A stretch of 64,000 nucleotides of DNA. It comes from JAMLHH01 sp035515235. Its GTDB lineage: Bacteria > Bacteroidota > Bacteroidia > Chitinophagales > JADIYW01. Below, piece after piece: positions 18,772 to 27,666 of this stretch (the stretch's first letter is position 1; each line of letters begins with the position of its first letter). The position numbers and the translations under genes are program-made. The notes under the pieces were generated by a model. That model had not been told where the DNA came from, did no database searches, and saw nothing but the letters and a program-made list of their open reading frames with translations. Where the stretch lies: assembly GCA_035515235.1 (NCBI GenBank), contig DATJBS010000070.1, positions 18,017-82,016 of the forward strand, written 5' to 3'.

Positions 18772-19663
18772 GAGAAACGCATATTTATATTTACACATTT
18801 CGGTTCTATTAGCAGGATTTACCGGAATATTTGGCAAGCTGATTGAGCTGAACGAAGGCTTATTAGTTTGGTATAGAATTGCACTATCTACCATCATGTT
18901 AGGAGCGATACTATTCTTCAATAAATCCAGAATAAAATATCCACTTCAATCCATTCTTTCTATGTCAATACCCGGTTGTGTATTGACCATACATTGGTTA
19001 TTCTTTTTTGGAAGTATTAAACATTCGAATGTAGCGATTGGAACAATTTGCTTTGGCTTAACAGGATTTTTCACAGCTATTTTACAACCTCTGATAAAAA
19101 AGAGAAGAGTAGAAATTAATGAAATCTTATTGAGCGTAATCACTTTAATAGGAATAGCTATGATATTTCATTTTGATACACAATATAGATTAGGCATTAT
19201 TTTGGGTGTAATTTCTTCTGTATTCTCTGCACTTTACACTATTCTCAATGAAGGATTGGTCAAGAAATACGAATCTAAATTGTTGAATTTTTATCAACTC
19301 GGTGCAGGAACTATAATTTTAGGATTGCTCATGCCCTTATATCTAAAATTCAATCCAACCACTTATTTATTTCCTAATAGTTTAGATAGCATTTATATCT
19401 TTATTTTGTCTTTTTTCTGCACCGTAATTTTATACGTTTTATTCAACGAATCACTGAGACGACTTTCAGCTTTTACGGTAAATTTGACTTTTAATTTAGA
19501 GCCTATTTACTCCATAGCATTGGCATTTATCATTTTCAAAGAACACCAAGAATTGAATACCTACTTCTTCATGGGCATCTCTTTAGTAATGCTTTCAGTC
19601 ATCTTGCAATCAATTTTTGCTTACAGCAAATATAAAACCACTATAAAACTCAAAGTTCAATAG
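18770..19663 (+). CDS. EamA-family (DMT) transporter
   Basis: The 297-residue protein has about ten hydrophobic helices in two EamA repeats. The first half contains AGFTGIFGKLIELNEGLLVWYRI (about residues 15-37) and GFFTAILQPLIKK (about 98-110); the second has YTILNEGLVKKYESKLL and NLEPIYSIALAFIIFKEH (about 240-257). Family members export or import metabolites such as amino acids, and the substrate is not predictable here. The start is the ATG at 18770, within the downstream copy of a direct repeat. Confidence 0.85.
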   Translation: MRNAYLYLHISVLLAGFTGIFGKLIELNEGLLVWYRIALSTIMLGAILFFNKSRIKYPLQSILSMSIPGCVLTIHWLFFFGSIKHSNVAIGTICFGLTGFFTAILQPLIKKRRVEINEILLSVITLIGIAMIFHFDTQYRLGIILGVISSVFSALYTILNEGLVKKYESKLLNFYQLGAGTIILGLLMPLYLKFNPTTYLFPNSLDSIYIFILSFFCTVILYVLFNESLRRLSAFTVNLTFNLEPIYSIALAFIIFKEHQELNTYFFMGISLVMLSVILQSIFAYSKYKTTIKLKVQ

Positions 19664-19705
19664 CATAAAAATTCTTTCTAAACAGATTTTTATATCTTTA
19701 TAAAT

Positions 19706-20410
19706 ATGGGCAAAACCGATAAAATCATCACTATTGTATTGGGTGTTATCATGATCATCGTCAGTGTATTGGTTACTTATTTTAATACTGTCATTACAGG
19801 ACCATTACCGGACGGGTTTATTACTCCCATTATTGCTCTAGAATTCATGAATAATACCAAAGATCTTTCTAATTTCTTCAATATTATTACGATTGATGCA
19901 CTAAAATATTCTTTGACCATAGGCAATCAAATTGACTATGTTTTCATGTTTTCTTACGGACTTTTCGCTTTGATGTGTGGAAGATTAATGTACCTAGAAA
20001 CGAAAGTGAAAGCTTTGTGGTTAAGCTTTCCATTAGTAGCTCTGATTATCACTGCAGACGCTTTTGAAAATCTTAATATTGCAGAAATTTTAGCAATGAA
20101 TGATTATCAAAATGCTGGTTTGATTTTAGATCAATTACAATTATTCACTTGGCTCAAATGGGGAAGTTTGAGTGCATTAATGTTACTTTATTCTGTATAT
20201 TTCTTTCAAGGGAATTGGTGGAAAATAATGATCGGTTTTGTATTAGCAAGCACTTTTATATTATATGGAGTTGCGTTTTATTTAAGAGGAATTTATTGTG
20301 AGATTTTCTCTTTAAGTATACTATTAGCTTATCTCAGCTTATTGATTTTTGCCATATTTTGGAAGCCCATAAGACCACAAACGATAGATCATACCACTCT
20401 AAATTATTAG
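19706..20410 (+). CDS. hypothetical polytopic membrane protein, 234 aa
   Basis: About seven hydrophobic helices are seen, beginning with residues 7-25 and ending near 209-223. I recognise no domain. It follows the EamA gene by 42 bases on the same strand, so it may share its promoter, and converges with the MscS gene. Confidence 0.7.
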   Translation: MGKTDKIITIVLGVIMIIVSVLVTYFNTVITGPLPDGFITPIIALEFMNNTKDLSNFFNIITIDALKYSLTIGNQIDYVFMFSYGLFALMCGRLMYLETKVKALWLSFPLVALIITADAFENLNIAEILAMNDYQNAGLILDQLQLFTWLKWGSLSALMLLYSVYFFQGNWWKIMIGFVLASTFILYGVAFYLRGIYCEIFSLSILLAYLSLLIFAIFWKPIRPQTIDHTTLNY

Positions 20411-20444
20411 TAGGGAAATAAGTGATTGTAATTTAAATCTAATA

Positions 20445-21341
20445 TCAAATCTCATTACCTAATCCACTAATCTCCTCACCTTTTTTAGTATTCTCCATAT
20501 GTATTCTTTGTAAGGTATAAGGGAAAGGAATGCCTTCTTGCTCAAAACGAATTTTGACTTTATAATTGATATCTGTTTGCAGTCTAAATGCTTTTCGATG
20601 ACCATCCGCCCATAGGTAGGTTCTGATTTTCAGACCTATCGGTAAATACTCTAATACTCTAATTTCTACTTCGCGATCTCCCTCTTCAAAGAAATCTGGA
20701 TTTTTATAAGACAAATGAAATGGATGTGCCAAAACTTCTTCCGTAATGATTTCAAAAACTCTATCTAAAGGCGCATCATAACTCACTAAAAGTTCCATAT
20801 GCCTTCTGATAGGCTGCTCTTTAATATCACTATTCAAAATAGTCGAATTATTGATAATTGAGTTTGGAGCTATATATCTTTTGTTCTCAAAATTACGAAT
20901 CACAGTGTGACGCAAAGTAATGTCTTCCACTACACCCAATTTGTTTTGATCAAATTCTATCACGTCTCCTACTCTAAACGGTCTGAAAACAATAATGAAA
21001 ATTCCAGAAAAAATATTGGACAATGCTTGTTGTGAAGCCAAAGCTATAATTGCTGCTACTACTCCTGTCGCCGTAAAAATTGTCTGTGAAGCTTCTTTAA
21101 AAGAAGGAATTTGGGTCAATATAAAAAAGAAAGCAATAACATAAACCGTTATACTAAATCCATTTTTAAGAAAATTATAATTTGTGGGATCAACTCTTAA
21201 AACTGCTGCATTTTTATCAATAGCAGAAGTAACATATCTCCTCAAGAACCAATTGATAGTAAATGCGAAAGAAAAAACTACCAGAATTAAAATGGGCAAC
21301 CTCCAAGTAGAAAGGATATATAACTGATTGAAAGTGTCCAT
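20445..21341 (-). CDS. MscS-type mechanosensitive channel
   Basis: Three N-terminal membrane segments (about residues 10-33, 58-80 and 88-112) precede the MscS core. The pore-lining helix 3 is Ala/Gly/Ser-rich (GVVAAIIALASQQALSNIFSGIF, about 92-114). The beta domain follows with FRPFRVGDVIEF (about 118-129) and VEDITLRHTVIRN. The 298-residue length suits a small MscS channel that opens on membrane tension during hypo-osmotic shock. Its ATG lies 1 base after the stop of the metallophosphoesterase gene, so the two are coupled. Confidence 0.9.
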   Translation of the reverse strand: MDTFNQLYILSTWRLPILILVVFSFAFTINWFLRRYVTSAIDKNAAVLRVDPTNYNFLKNGFSITVYVIAFFFILTQIPSFKEASQTIFTATGVVAAIIALASQQALSNIFSGIFIIVFRPFRVGDVIEFDQNKLGVVEDITLRHTVIRNFENKRYIAPNSIINNSTILNSDIKEQPIRRHMELLVSYDAPLDRVFEIITEEVLAHPFHLSYKNPDFFEEGDREVEIRVLEYLPIGLKIRTYLWADGHRKAFRLQTDINYKVKIRFEQEGIPFPYTLQRIHMENTKKGEEISGLGNEI

Positions 21342-21342
21342 T

Positions 21343-22083
21343 TTATAGGTATTTCACATAAGTATTCAAAGAAGATCCGTCCCAAATAATCTTTCTCCAA
21401 CCAATAGTTTTAGAGGAAATTTTAAAAGTTTCGCATTGATCATCCATTTGTGCAAATGCTGAAGGTGTAATCATCACCATGTGGTTATACATTCTAATTG
21501 TACGTTCATTATAAAAATGACCACAAAATATCCCTTGAATATTATTGATATTTCTTAAGATTTTCTGTACCTGATTCATGTTTGAAAGCGTGTGATTTTC
21601 ATCCATAAAATGCACACTTCCCAAAATTGGAGCTTGATGCATAAACAATAAAAACTTTTGATAAGACTTGCTACACTCCTCTTCTACCCACGCTAATTGA
21701 TGCATTGGCAAACTTCCAGTAGAAGTATCTAAGTAAAATATTTTACCAAAATCTAATTCATCCCAAAAGAACAATCTACCTTCTTCAAGTTCAGATTCAA
21801 TTTCAAAAACTTTCGCTAATTTTTGACTATTGTCATGATTCCCAGGTATAACTCTATAGTCAATTCCTGTTTGGTCGAGTTGAGTTTTAATCCATAATAA
21901 AATCTCTTCGCTAGGGTCATTCTCACCTAAATTTCCACCTATTACAATTTTATTTATAGTTCCATCAGCTTTTATATCGTTTAAGATATTTTTAAAGTTC
22001 TGTCTTACATCTACTCCGAGATTTAATTGATTTTCCTCTAAAATATGCAAGTCTGCAAGGTGCGCGATATGTATTGAACTCAT
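21343..22083 (-). CDS. calcineurin-like metallophosphoesterase with altered metal site
   Basis: The 246-residue protein has family motifs I (ADLHI, Asp11 and His13), III (PGNHDN, Asn82-His83), a later His (FMHQAP) and CGHF. The second motif, normally GD, reads GGNLGEN, placing Asn at residue 51 where the bridging metal ligand Asp is expected. Activity may therefore be reduced or altered. The fold matches cyclic nucleotide-type phosphodiesterases in this superfamily; the substrate is unknown. It is cytoplasmic and coupled to the MscS gene 1 base downstream. Confidence 0.82.
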   Translation of the reverse strand: MSSIHIAHLADLHILEENQLNLGVDVRQNFKNILNDIKADGTINKIVIGGNLGENDPSEEILLWIKTQLDQTGIDYRVIPGNHDNSQKLAKVFEIESELEEGRLFFWDELDFGKIFYLDTSTGSLPMHQLAWVEEECSKSYQKFLLFMHQAPILGSVHFMDENHTLSNMNQVQKILRNINNIQGIFCGHFYNERTIRMYNHMVMITPSAFAQMDDQCETFKISSKTIGWRKIIWDGSSLNTYVKYL

Positions 22084-22218
22084 AATGATGCTTTCGTAAT
22101 TGCCAAATTAATCAATGACTTTATAACAACGAAGTAAAATAGAGTAAAATCATCCACAATAATATTTTAAATACATTTTCTTTCAGAATCCATTAACTTG
22201 CTAGCTGAAAACGTTGCT

Positions 22219-22920
22219 ATGAATTATTCAAAACTGCTTTTTATTGTATTTTTTATTTCCTTAAATCTTAATGCCCAAACTCAAGATGGACTTTTGAAAA
22301 ATGGCAGGAGCGTTTCCTATTATAATCAAAAAGGTCAATTATTAAGAGAGCTTCAAGATGAAGAAAATGAATATGCGCAAATCAGCTATGCCAAAGTTAT
22401 CAATAGTTTTGGAACGGTAAAAATCAACGATTTTACTCGAACAGGAAGATATAGTATTGATGCTGAAGATTTAAAAAGAAGCAAAACAGATGATGTTCAA
22501 AAGTTGCCTACTTATCTCCCAGCTACATTGACTTATACATCTACAGATGGAACTGATAAAATTCATATTCAGCTCTATATTAATCCAAAACCAACAACTA
22601 TCAATTCTGCTAATGGATTTAAAAAATTAGATAATTTATATTTTAGTGATACTTGGCAAACAGAGAATTATTCCACCACCACTACATCAGGAGTTAAGTA
22701 CGAAGGCCCGGCCACCTTTATTTTATTAGGAGATTATGATGCAACGAATATTACGAATCAAATACAAGTTAAAGGGAAGCATCTCAACAACTACTTTTTA
22801 CAACTCGAACATATCATCATTTGCATTTTAGCACCAGATACTCAAGCACAGGAAATCTTAGAAACTATGAATCACGATAGATTGAAAGCTGCTTTGAGTT
22901 ATGATGAGAGTTGGCCGTAG
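22219..22920 (+). CDS. secreted hypothetical protein, 233 aa
   Basis: The ATG at 22219 begins MNYSKLLFIVFFISLNLNAQ, a signal peptide with likely cleavage after NAQ. An upstream in-frame TTG at 22198 would only add residues before the signal, so it was rejected. The mature protein has no motif I recognise and looks beta-rich. A toxin-antitoxin module follows about 220 bases later. Confidence 0.7.
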   Translation: MNYSKLLFIVFFISLNLNAQTQDGLLKNGRSVSYYNQKGQLLRELQDEENEYAQISYAKVINSFGTVKINDFTRTGRYSIDAEDLKRSKTDDVQKLPTYLPATLTYTSTDGTDKIHIQLYINPKPTTINSANGFKKLDNLYFSDTWQTENYSTTTTSGVKYEGPATFILLGDYDATNITNQIQVKGKHLNNYFLQLEHIIICILAPDTQAQEILETMNHDRLKAALSYDESWP

Positions 22921-23033
22921 GGGTTTTATTGATATATAAATATCCAGTAAATTGGATTTTAAAATCTAATATTTAATCTATAGAATGAGCATTGCAACAT
23001 TAAAGAAAGTGTATAAAAAAATTTATCACACTT

Positions 23034-23057
23034 TTAGTATTCACAAAACAATACTAA
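23034..23057. other. inverted repeat upstream of the toxin-antitoxin pair
   Basis: TTAGTATT at 23034-23041 and AATACTAA at 23050-23057 form 8-bp arms around 8 bases. With no T-run it is not a clear terminator; it may be an operator. Confidence 0.35.
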
Positions 23058-23095
23058 GTTTGCTATTAATAAAACAAATAATATCTACTCCAAAC

Positions 23096-23140
23096 TTGCA
23101 GTATATACTTTTAATGCATACTTTTGTGTAAACTTTTAAT
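23096..23140 (+). promoter_or_regulatory. toxin-antitoxin promoter with ACTTTT repeats
   Basis: TTG at 23096-23098 and TACTTTTG at 23119-23126, 20 bases apart, match the Bacteroidota -33 and -7 pattern. The ATG at 23144 would give an 11-base or similar leader. ACTTTT also occurs at 23107, 23120 and 23132, spaced 13 and 12 bases, one copy inside the -7 box. Direct repeats over the promoter suit autorepression by the ribbon-helix-helix antitoxin. Confidence 0.6.
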
Positions 23141-23143
23141 TCT

Positions 23144-23383
23144 ATGAAAACTTTATCACTAAAATTGGATGATCAAATTTTTGAAGATGCAGAAGAGATG
23201 ACATCAAAATTAAATCTTGCAAGAAATCGCTATATCAATGAAGCAGTTAGTATTTACAATCTTTTCAATAAAAGAAAATTATTAAAAAGTCAACTTGCTA
23301 AAGAATCAAAACTTACCAATAAAGATTCAATGGAAATATTGCAAGAATTTGAAAAATTGATAGATGAAGATTACACAGTTTGA
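23144..23383 (+). CDS. ribbon-helix-helix-type antitoxin
   Basis: The 79-residue protein starts MKTLSLKLDDQIFEDAEE, whose strand-like N-terminus and LNLARNRYINEAVSIY helix (about residues 24-39) fit a ribbon-helix-helix DNA-binding fold. The C-terminal half should bind and neutralise the toxin. Its frame overlaps the MazF-like toxin gene by 20 bases. It probably represses its own promoter, which carries ACTTTT repeats. The family assignment is from fold pattern and gene context, not from a strong motif. Confidence 0.75.
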   Translation: MKTLSLKLDDQIFEDAEEMTSKLNLARNRYINEAVSIYNLFNKRKLLKSQLAKESKLTNKDSMEILQEFEKLIDEDYTV

Positions 23384-23699
23384 TATTTGGCTAGCAGATC
23401 TTAATCCTAGTAGAGAAACGGAACTTGGAAAAACTAGACCTGTCGTAATTATTCAGACAGATTTATTAAACGAAAATCATTTATCTACAATCGTATGCCC
23501 AATATCTACAAACATCAAAGCTGATGTAAATTTGTTGCGAGTTCATTTAATCGAAGGTCAATTAGATCAATTAAGTGATGTACTTGTTGACCAAATTAGA
23601 GCAATAGACAACAAAAGATTAATTAAAAAAATTGGTCAACTGAATAAAAAACAAATTCTAAAGATCAAAGAAAACATTAGAATTGTACTTGATTTATAA
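23364..23699 (+). CDS. PemK/MazF-type endoribonuclease toxin
   Basis: The 111-residue protein opens with FDIWLADLNPSRETELGKTRPVVIIQT (split here as residues 6-32), the MazF/PemK signature; the Arg and Thr of GKTRP correspond to the active-site loop. CPIST and VDQIRAID (about residues 77-84) are also typical. It should cleave single-stranded mRNA and stop growth when free of the antitoxin. Its start lies 20 bases inside the antitoxin gene, which is usual for coupled pairs. Alternate starts would lose the first strand, so this one is kept. Confidence 0.9.
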   Translation: MKITQFDIWLADLNPSRETELGKTRPVVIIQTDLLNENHLSTIVCPISTNIKADVNLLRVHLIEGQLDQLSDVLVDQIRAIDNKRLIKKIGQLNKKQILKIKENIRIVLDL

Positions 23700-23742
23700 G
23701 TTAAAATATTCTTTTAAATAAAACTTCTTTCAACTTCAAATT

Positions 23743-24312
23743 TTACTCTTCCACCACCCTCACTGCTTTAACAAATCGTTTTTTATACCCTTCACTTGCT
23801 AGACTTGAGATCATCACCTCCATCTCTCGACCGGAGGAAGCATGGACAAAATCACTTTTTAGTCCTTGAGGATTTGAAACAATTCCGATGTGACCTATAA
23901 CATTTCTTGTAGGACTTAAGAACAATAACAAATCACCTTTCTGAACATCTTCGACAGGGATTTCTTCACCGAAGTTTTCAAAGTCTGCTGAACTACGAGG
24001 AACATTTATCTCAAAATGTTGGAATACAAAATATACAAATCCAGAACAATCAAATCCATCTACAGAACAACCTGCTGCAACGTATGGTGTTCCTAAAAGA
24101 TTTAAACCAAAATCTACAATACTATCTCTCAATGTATTGTATTGTATAATAATCGGTTCTTCTTGTGCTATAATCTGCTCTTCCTTTTCATTGGAAATAT
24201 CTTCTGGAAGATATTTCTGTTCTTTCCCAAAAGCCAAATAAATAATAGCAAAAATCGCAAAAGCAATAAAAGATATTTTCCCAAAGCTTAACAGCTTGCT
24301 ACTCTTTCCCAT
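23743..24312 (-). CDS. NlpC/P60 family cell-wall hydrolase
   Basis: The 189-residue protein has an N-terminal hydrophobic segment (about residues 11-27) and no clear lipobox, so it is exported or membrane-anchored. The NlpC/P60 domain (about 60-185) holds the catalytic Cys89 in GFDCSGF and His141 in GHIGIV; His157 in FVHAS is another candidate polar residue. The enzyme should cut peptide bonds in peptidoglycan stems. It converges with the upstream toxin gene, 43 bases away. The family's pattern of KGDLLLF after the Cys is intact. Confidence 0.92.
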   Translation of the reverse strand: MGKSSKLLSFGKISFIAFAIFAIIYLAFGKEQKYLPEDISNEKEEQIIAQEEPIIIQYNTLRDSIVDFGLNLLGTPYVAAGCSVDGFDCSGFVYFVFQHFEINVPRSSADFENFGEEIPVEDVQKGDLLLFLSPTRNVIGHIGIVSNPQGLKSDFVHASSGREMEVMISSLASEGYKKRFVKAVRVVEE

Positions 24313-24522
24313 AAGAATTCATTTATTTCAATGTAGTTCTTTTTAAGAAAAGATGAATAGAGGGCAAATGAGTAATTATTGATTTTTAAAATTTTGGATT
24401 AACTTTAAAATACAACTATTAGCAGTGATGCTTCAATTTATACTAGAGAACAAAGTAAACACTATAGGTTTACAATCTTCTCAAATCAGTAATTGATAGA
24501 TTAAAACAGCAAAACTATTGTA

Positions 24523-24819
24523 ATGGAACTTCTAATTTTAATAATTGTCATTATAAGTTTCTTTTTAATAAAATACCTCATTTTTGAGATAAAACGTAAA
24601 CGTCGTCGCGACTATTATAGAAACGTATATTTGAAATCAGAAGAATGGAATAGAAAGCGTTACGTAGTACTTAAACGCGATAATTGGAAATGTGTGTATT
24701 GTGGCGAAAAAGCAACTCAAGTTCATCATAAAAAATATGCAAGAAAAAATATCGGAAAAGAACCTATTCATTGGTTAGTATCTATCTGTAAAACTTGTCA
24801 TGAATCTATTCATAGTTAA
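24523..24819 (+). CDS. HNH nuclease with an N-terminal membrane segment
   Basis: The protein is 98 residues long. Residues 1-20 are a hydrophobic helix followed by a very basic stretch (KRKRRRD, about 24-30). The HNH core has Cys57 and Cys60 (CVYC), the His68-His69 pair in VHHK and Cys89, Cys92 and His93 (CKTCH), a zinc-stabilised arrangement. The basic face after the helix predicts a cytoplasmic catalytic domain. A membrane-anchored HNH is unusual. Substrate is unknown. It is followed by a terminator shared with the DUF4197 gene. Confidence 0.82.
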   Translation: MELLILIIVIISFFLIKYLIFEIKRKRRRDYYRNVYLKSEEWNRKRYVVLKRDNWKCVYCGEKATQVHHKKYARKNIGKEPIHWLVSICKTCHESIHS

Positions 24820-24848
24820 TTGAATACAATACCATCATAAAATAAAAA

Positions 24849-24866
24849 AACCCACCGAAGTGGGTT
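24849..24866 (-). terminator. terminator of the DUF4197 gene
   Basis: AACCCAC at 24849-24855 and GTGGGTT at 24860-24866 form a 7-bp stem around CGAA. Seven T follow on the minus strand, so it terminates the DUF4197 gene. The convergent HNH gene can use the same hairpin. Confidence 0.8.
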
Positions 24867-24890
24867 GTCAATAATTATAAAATTAAAATT

Positions 24891-25646
24891 TTAATTAGCT
24901 GCTTTTTTACTGTCAGCAAAACCAAATACTTTTTGTAATAATGGAGAAGTTCTGAAACTCATATTATTTCTAATATTATTTTCTTGCTCTTCTACTTTTA
25001 AGAAAACTCCTTGTAAAGCTCTTTCTGTTACAAATGCAGTCAAATCAGTATTGACTTGTTTATTCACTAACGGTATTCTATTATAAATCGTCATAGCATC
25101 CGTCCAATATTTTGTAGCATTCACATCTCCTAAAGAAGTTTCAATAATAGGTCTGAATCTATCCGCTAAAACAGTAGTTGTAGATCTTCTCAAGTAATCT
25201 GTTGCAGCTCCGTCACCTCCAAGCAAAATACCCATAGCATCTTGGAAAGTCATTTGCTTAATTACATCCACAAAAACACTGAGTGCTTCACCAGAAGCTT
25301 TTTCAGCAGCTCTATTTAAAGACAAAGTCACTTTATCTACCTGTCCACCCATTCCTATTTTTTCCATTGCATTCTTAACAAACGCAACTTCTTCTGGCCA
25401 TGGAATTTTAATCAAAGAATTTCCGTAAAAACCATCTTGCTTAGATACTAATCCTATTGCAGTACCGAAACCCTTAGTCAGAGCTTCCTTTAATCCACTT
25501 GCTGCTTCAGTATTGTTAACACCACTACCTGAACCCAAAATAGCTCCCATAGATTCTTGAATTTGAGTAGTCGTACAGCTACTAAAAAACAAAAGAGAGG
25601 CTAAAACTACACTTAATACACTTTTCATAAAAAATTTATTATTCAC
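24891..25646 (-). CDS. DUF4197 lipoprotein
   Basis: The 251-residue protein has a signal peptide ending in a lipobox (FFSSC, Cys at about residue 24), so it is a lipoprotein. SGLKEALTKG, LIKIPWPEE, LNRAAEKAS and FQDAMGILLGGDGAATDYLR are DUF4197 motifs. The family's role is unknown. It is divergent from cinA, with a short shared gap holding a near-match to the promoter box but no firm element. Confidence 0.85.
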   Translation of the reverse strand: MNNKFFMKSVLSVVLASLLFFSSCTTTQIQESMGAILGSGSGVNNTEAASGLKEALTKGFGTAIGLVSKQDGFYGNSLIKIPWPEEVAFVKNAMEKIGMGGQVDKVTLSLNRAAEKASGEALSVFVDVIKQMTFQDAMGILLGGDGAATDYLRRSTTTVLADRFRPIIETSLGDVNATKYWTDAMTIYNRIPLVNKQVNTDLTAFVTERALQGVFLKVEEQENNIRNNMSFRTSPLLQKVFGFADSKKAAN

Positions 25647-25702
25647 AACTAAAGTACTTAAAAAAGATTGAACAACAATACCCTATTTGTAGTTAATGCA
25701 CC

Positions 25703-26956
25703 ATGAAAGCTATCATTATATCCATCGGTGACGAATTGCTCATTGGAAATACTTTAAATACCAATGCTCATTGGCTGGGTATAGAATTGACACAATTAGG
25801 GATTCAAGTCACTGCAAGCTGGACTATTCCTGATATCAAAAGTATTATAATAGAATATATTAAAGCTGCTCAAGAACAAGCGAGCATCATATTAATAACC
25901 GGCGGCTTGGGTCCTACTAATGATGATTTGACTGTAGATGCAATCAATTCTTACTATAATCAAGAGTTAGTTTATCATAATTATATCTGGGAGAATATTA
26001 AAGAAATGTACATTTCAAGAAATCGTGCAATTCATGAGCCTTCCATCAAATTAGCATATTTACCTAAAAATGCAATTCCAATTTTTAATACTCAAGGTAC
26101 AGCTCCGGGATCTTTATATTTATCAGAAAGCACCTTGATGGTATCCATGCCGGGTGTACCTTATGAAATGAAGAAAATGATGGAATTGACAGTTATTCCT
26201 GCAATTAAAGAAAAGTTCGCACTGCCTTTTATTGTCAATAAATACATTTATACGGCGGGCGTGGGAGAAACTATTCTTTCAGATGCACTTGTAGATTTTG
26301 AAAAAAACTTACCAGAGAACTTTTCACTTGCCTATTTACCAAGTGTAGGAAAAGTTCGACTGAGATTAACTACGAGAGGAAATGATTTAGAAACTTTAGA
26401 AAACACAGCAAACGAATTACTAGAAGAAGCTTTAGCAGCAATCCAACCTTATGTATATAGCACAACTGAATTATCTTTTGAAACTGTAATAGGTGAAATG
26501 CTCAGAGCAAGAAACTTAAAATTAGGAACTGCTGAAAGTTGTACGGGTGGTGCGATTAGTCAAACAATTACTTCTATACCGGGAGCTTCTGATTATTATA
26601 ATGGAAGTATAGTTTCTTATTCCAATGAAATCAAAAAAGACCTATTAGGTATAAAATCTGAAACCATAGAAAATCATGGTGCTGTCAGTGAAGAAACCGT
26701 TCAAGAAATGCTTAAAGGTGCTTTAAAACAATTAAATGTAGATATAGCTATCGCCGTTTCTGGTGTGGCTGGCCCTGGAGGAGGAAGCCCAGAAAAACCA
26801 GTAGGTTGCGTATATATTGGTATCGCCAATCAAAATAAAAATTACATCAAAAGACTACAATTTACTCAAAATAGAGAACGTAATATTCAACTATCGACCA
26901 TTACTGCATTAGTGATGTTAAAGAAGTTTTTATTGGAAGAGTATCCTATTAATTAA
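25703..26956 (+). CDS. cinA: CinA family nicotinamide-nucleotide amidase/competence protein
   Basis: The 417-residue protein has the N-terminal molybdopterin-binding-like domain (GDELLIGNTLNTNAHWLG, GGLGPTNDDLT about residues 73-83). The C-terminal amidase domain (from about 255) carries AESCTGG, GVSGVAGPGG-like AVSGVAGPGGGSPEKPVG and the closing helix. It hydrolyses nicotinamide mononucleotide in pyridine nucleotide salvage. Length and both domains are complete. It is divergent from the DUF4197 gene. Confidence 0.93.
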   Translation: MKAIIISIGDELLIGNTLNTNAHWLGIELTQLGIQVTASWTIPDIKSIIIEYIKAAQEQASIILITGGLGPTNDDLTVDAINSYYNQELVYHNYIWENIKEMYISRNRAIHEPSIKLAYLPKNAIPIFNTQGTAPGSLYLSESTLMVSMPGVPYEMKKMMELTVIPAIKEKFALPFIVNKYIYTAGVGETILSDALVDFEKNLPENFSLAYLPSVGKVRLRLTTRGNDLETLENTANELLEEALAAIQPYVYSTTELSFETVIGEMLRARNLKLGTAESCTGGAISQTITSIPGASDYYNGSIVSYSNEIKKDLLGIKSETIENHGAVSEETVQEMLKGALKQLNVDIAIAVSGVAGPGGGSPEKPVGCVYIGIANQNKNYIKRLQFTQNRERNIQLSTITALVMLKKFLLEEYPIN

Positions 26957-27335
26957 TGTTCATTTAAAAACTACGCTCTTGAACTGTCTTATTTATAAGT
27001 CGCTTATTTCTGCCGATTTCTATTAAACATAATTTAATAATACAACTTTTAAGAATCTATTTGAATACTAATAAAAAGCATTTAGTAGGTCATAATAAAG
27101 TAAGACCTTTCAATTAATCATATCATTCGTTTTGTTTCAATTTTAAATACTTCATTATTTAAATTGAATAAATACTTCTCAATTCCATAGTGAATAGCAT
27201 AGTTTTTTAATAAGATATTACTAAATTGGAATGTAATCTGATTACATTTTTTTTACAAAAAATCTTACTTTAAAGATAGAATGAGTATTATCAATAGCTT
27301 ACTGAAAACTATATAATATCTACAAATTAAAAAAT
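26957..27335. other. gene-free stretch of 379 bases
   Basis: No credible gene is seen. It holds the palindrome plus T-run at 27230-27254. Elsewhere it is AT-rich, including AGGTC/GACCT arms around 27090-27111. No TAnnTTTG box was found before the small gene at 27336. Confidence 0.6.
27230..27254 (+). terminator. orphan intrinsic terminator or palindrome
   Basis: AATGTAATC (27230-27238) and GATTACATT (27240-27248) flank a single T. With a 5-base loop it makes a 7-bp stem, followed by eight T (27247-27254). It lies about 275 bases after cinA and 80 before the next gene, so it may end a short unannotated RNA or be a regulatory site. Confidence 0.55.
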
Positions 27336-27554
27336 ATGAGAGCCCAAGAAACACCTACATTTGTTAACGATCAATACTTTATACTCAAAAAGAAAAACGT
27401 TTCAAGTCATTTAAAAGAAATAGAAAATATAATCCAAAAAGATACTTCTTTTAATAACCAATATGAAAAAATAAGGATTGCAGAAGATCAGGTCCATGGA
27501 TTGATAAAGAAAATTAACTATGCATCTTTTGAAGAAGTCAATGATAATTTTTAA
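27336..27554 (+). CDS. small hypothetical protein, 72 aa
   Basis: Highly charged and probably helical (SSHLKEIENIIQKDTSFNN, about residues 23-41), with no signal peptide or membrane segment. I recognise no family. The frame is intact and the ATG has a plausible AT-rich context. It lies after the orphan terminator and before another small gene and sbcD. Confidence 0.5.
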   Translation: MRAQETPTFVNDQYFILKKKNVSSHLKEIENIIQKDTSFNNQYEKIRIAEDQVHGLIKKINYASFEEVNDNF

Positions 27555-27666
27555 GCTAGACTTAAGCTATTCTTGAGGAATATACTTGTTTGGAAATCTT
27601 TAATTAGTAGCTGTAAGGAAAAACACATTGTTTCCCGAAGACTCTGTAAAATGACATCGAGATAGA

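Noticed and set aside
22984..23130. 46-codon ORF upstream of the toxin-antitoxin genes
   Set aside because: It overlaps the promoter and repeats of the module and has no recognisable sequence or signal.
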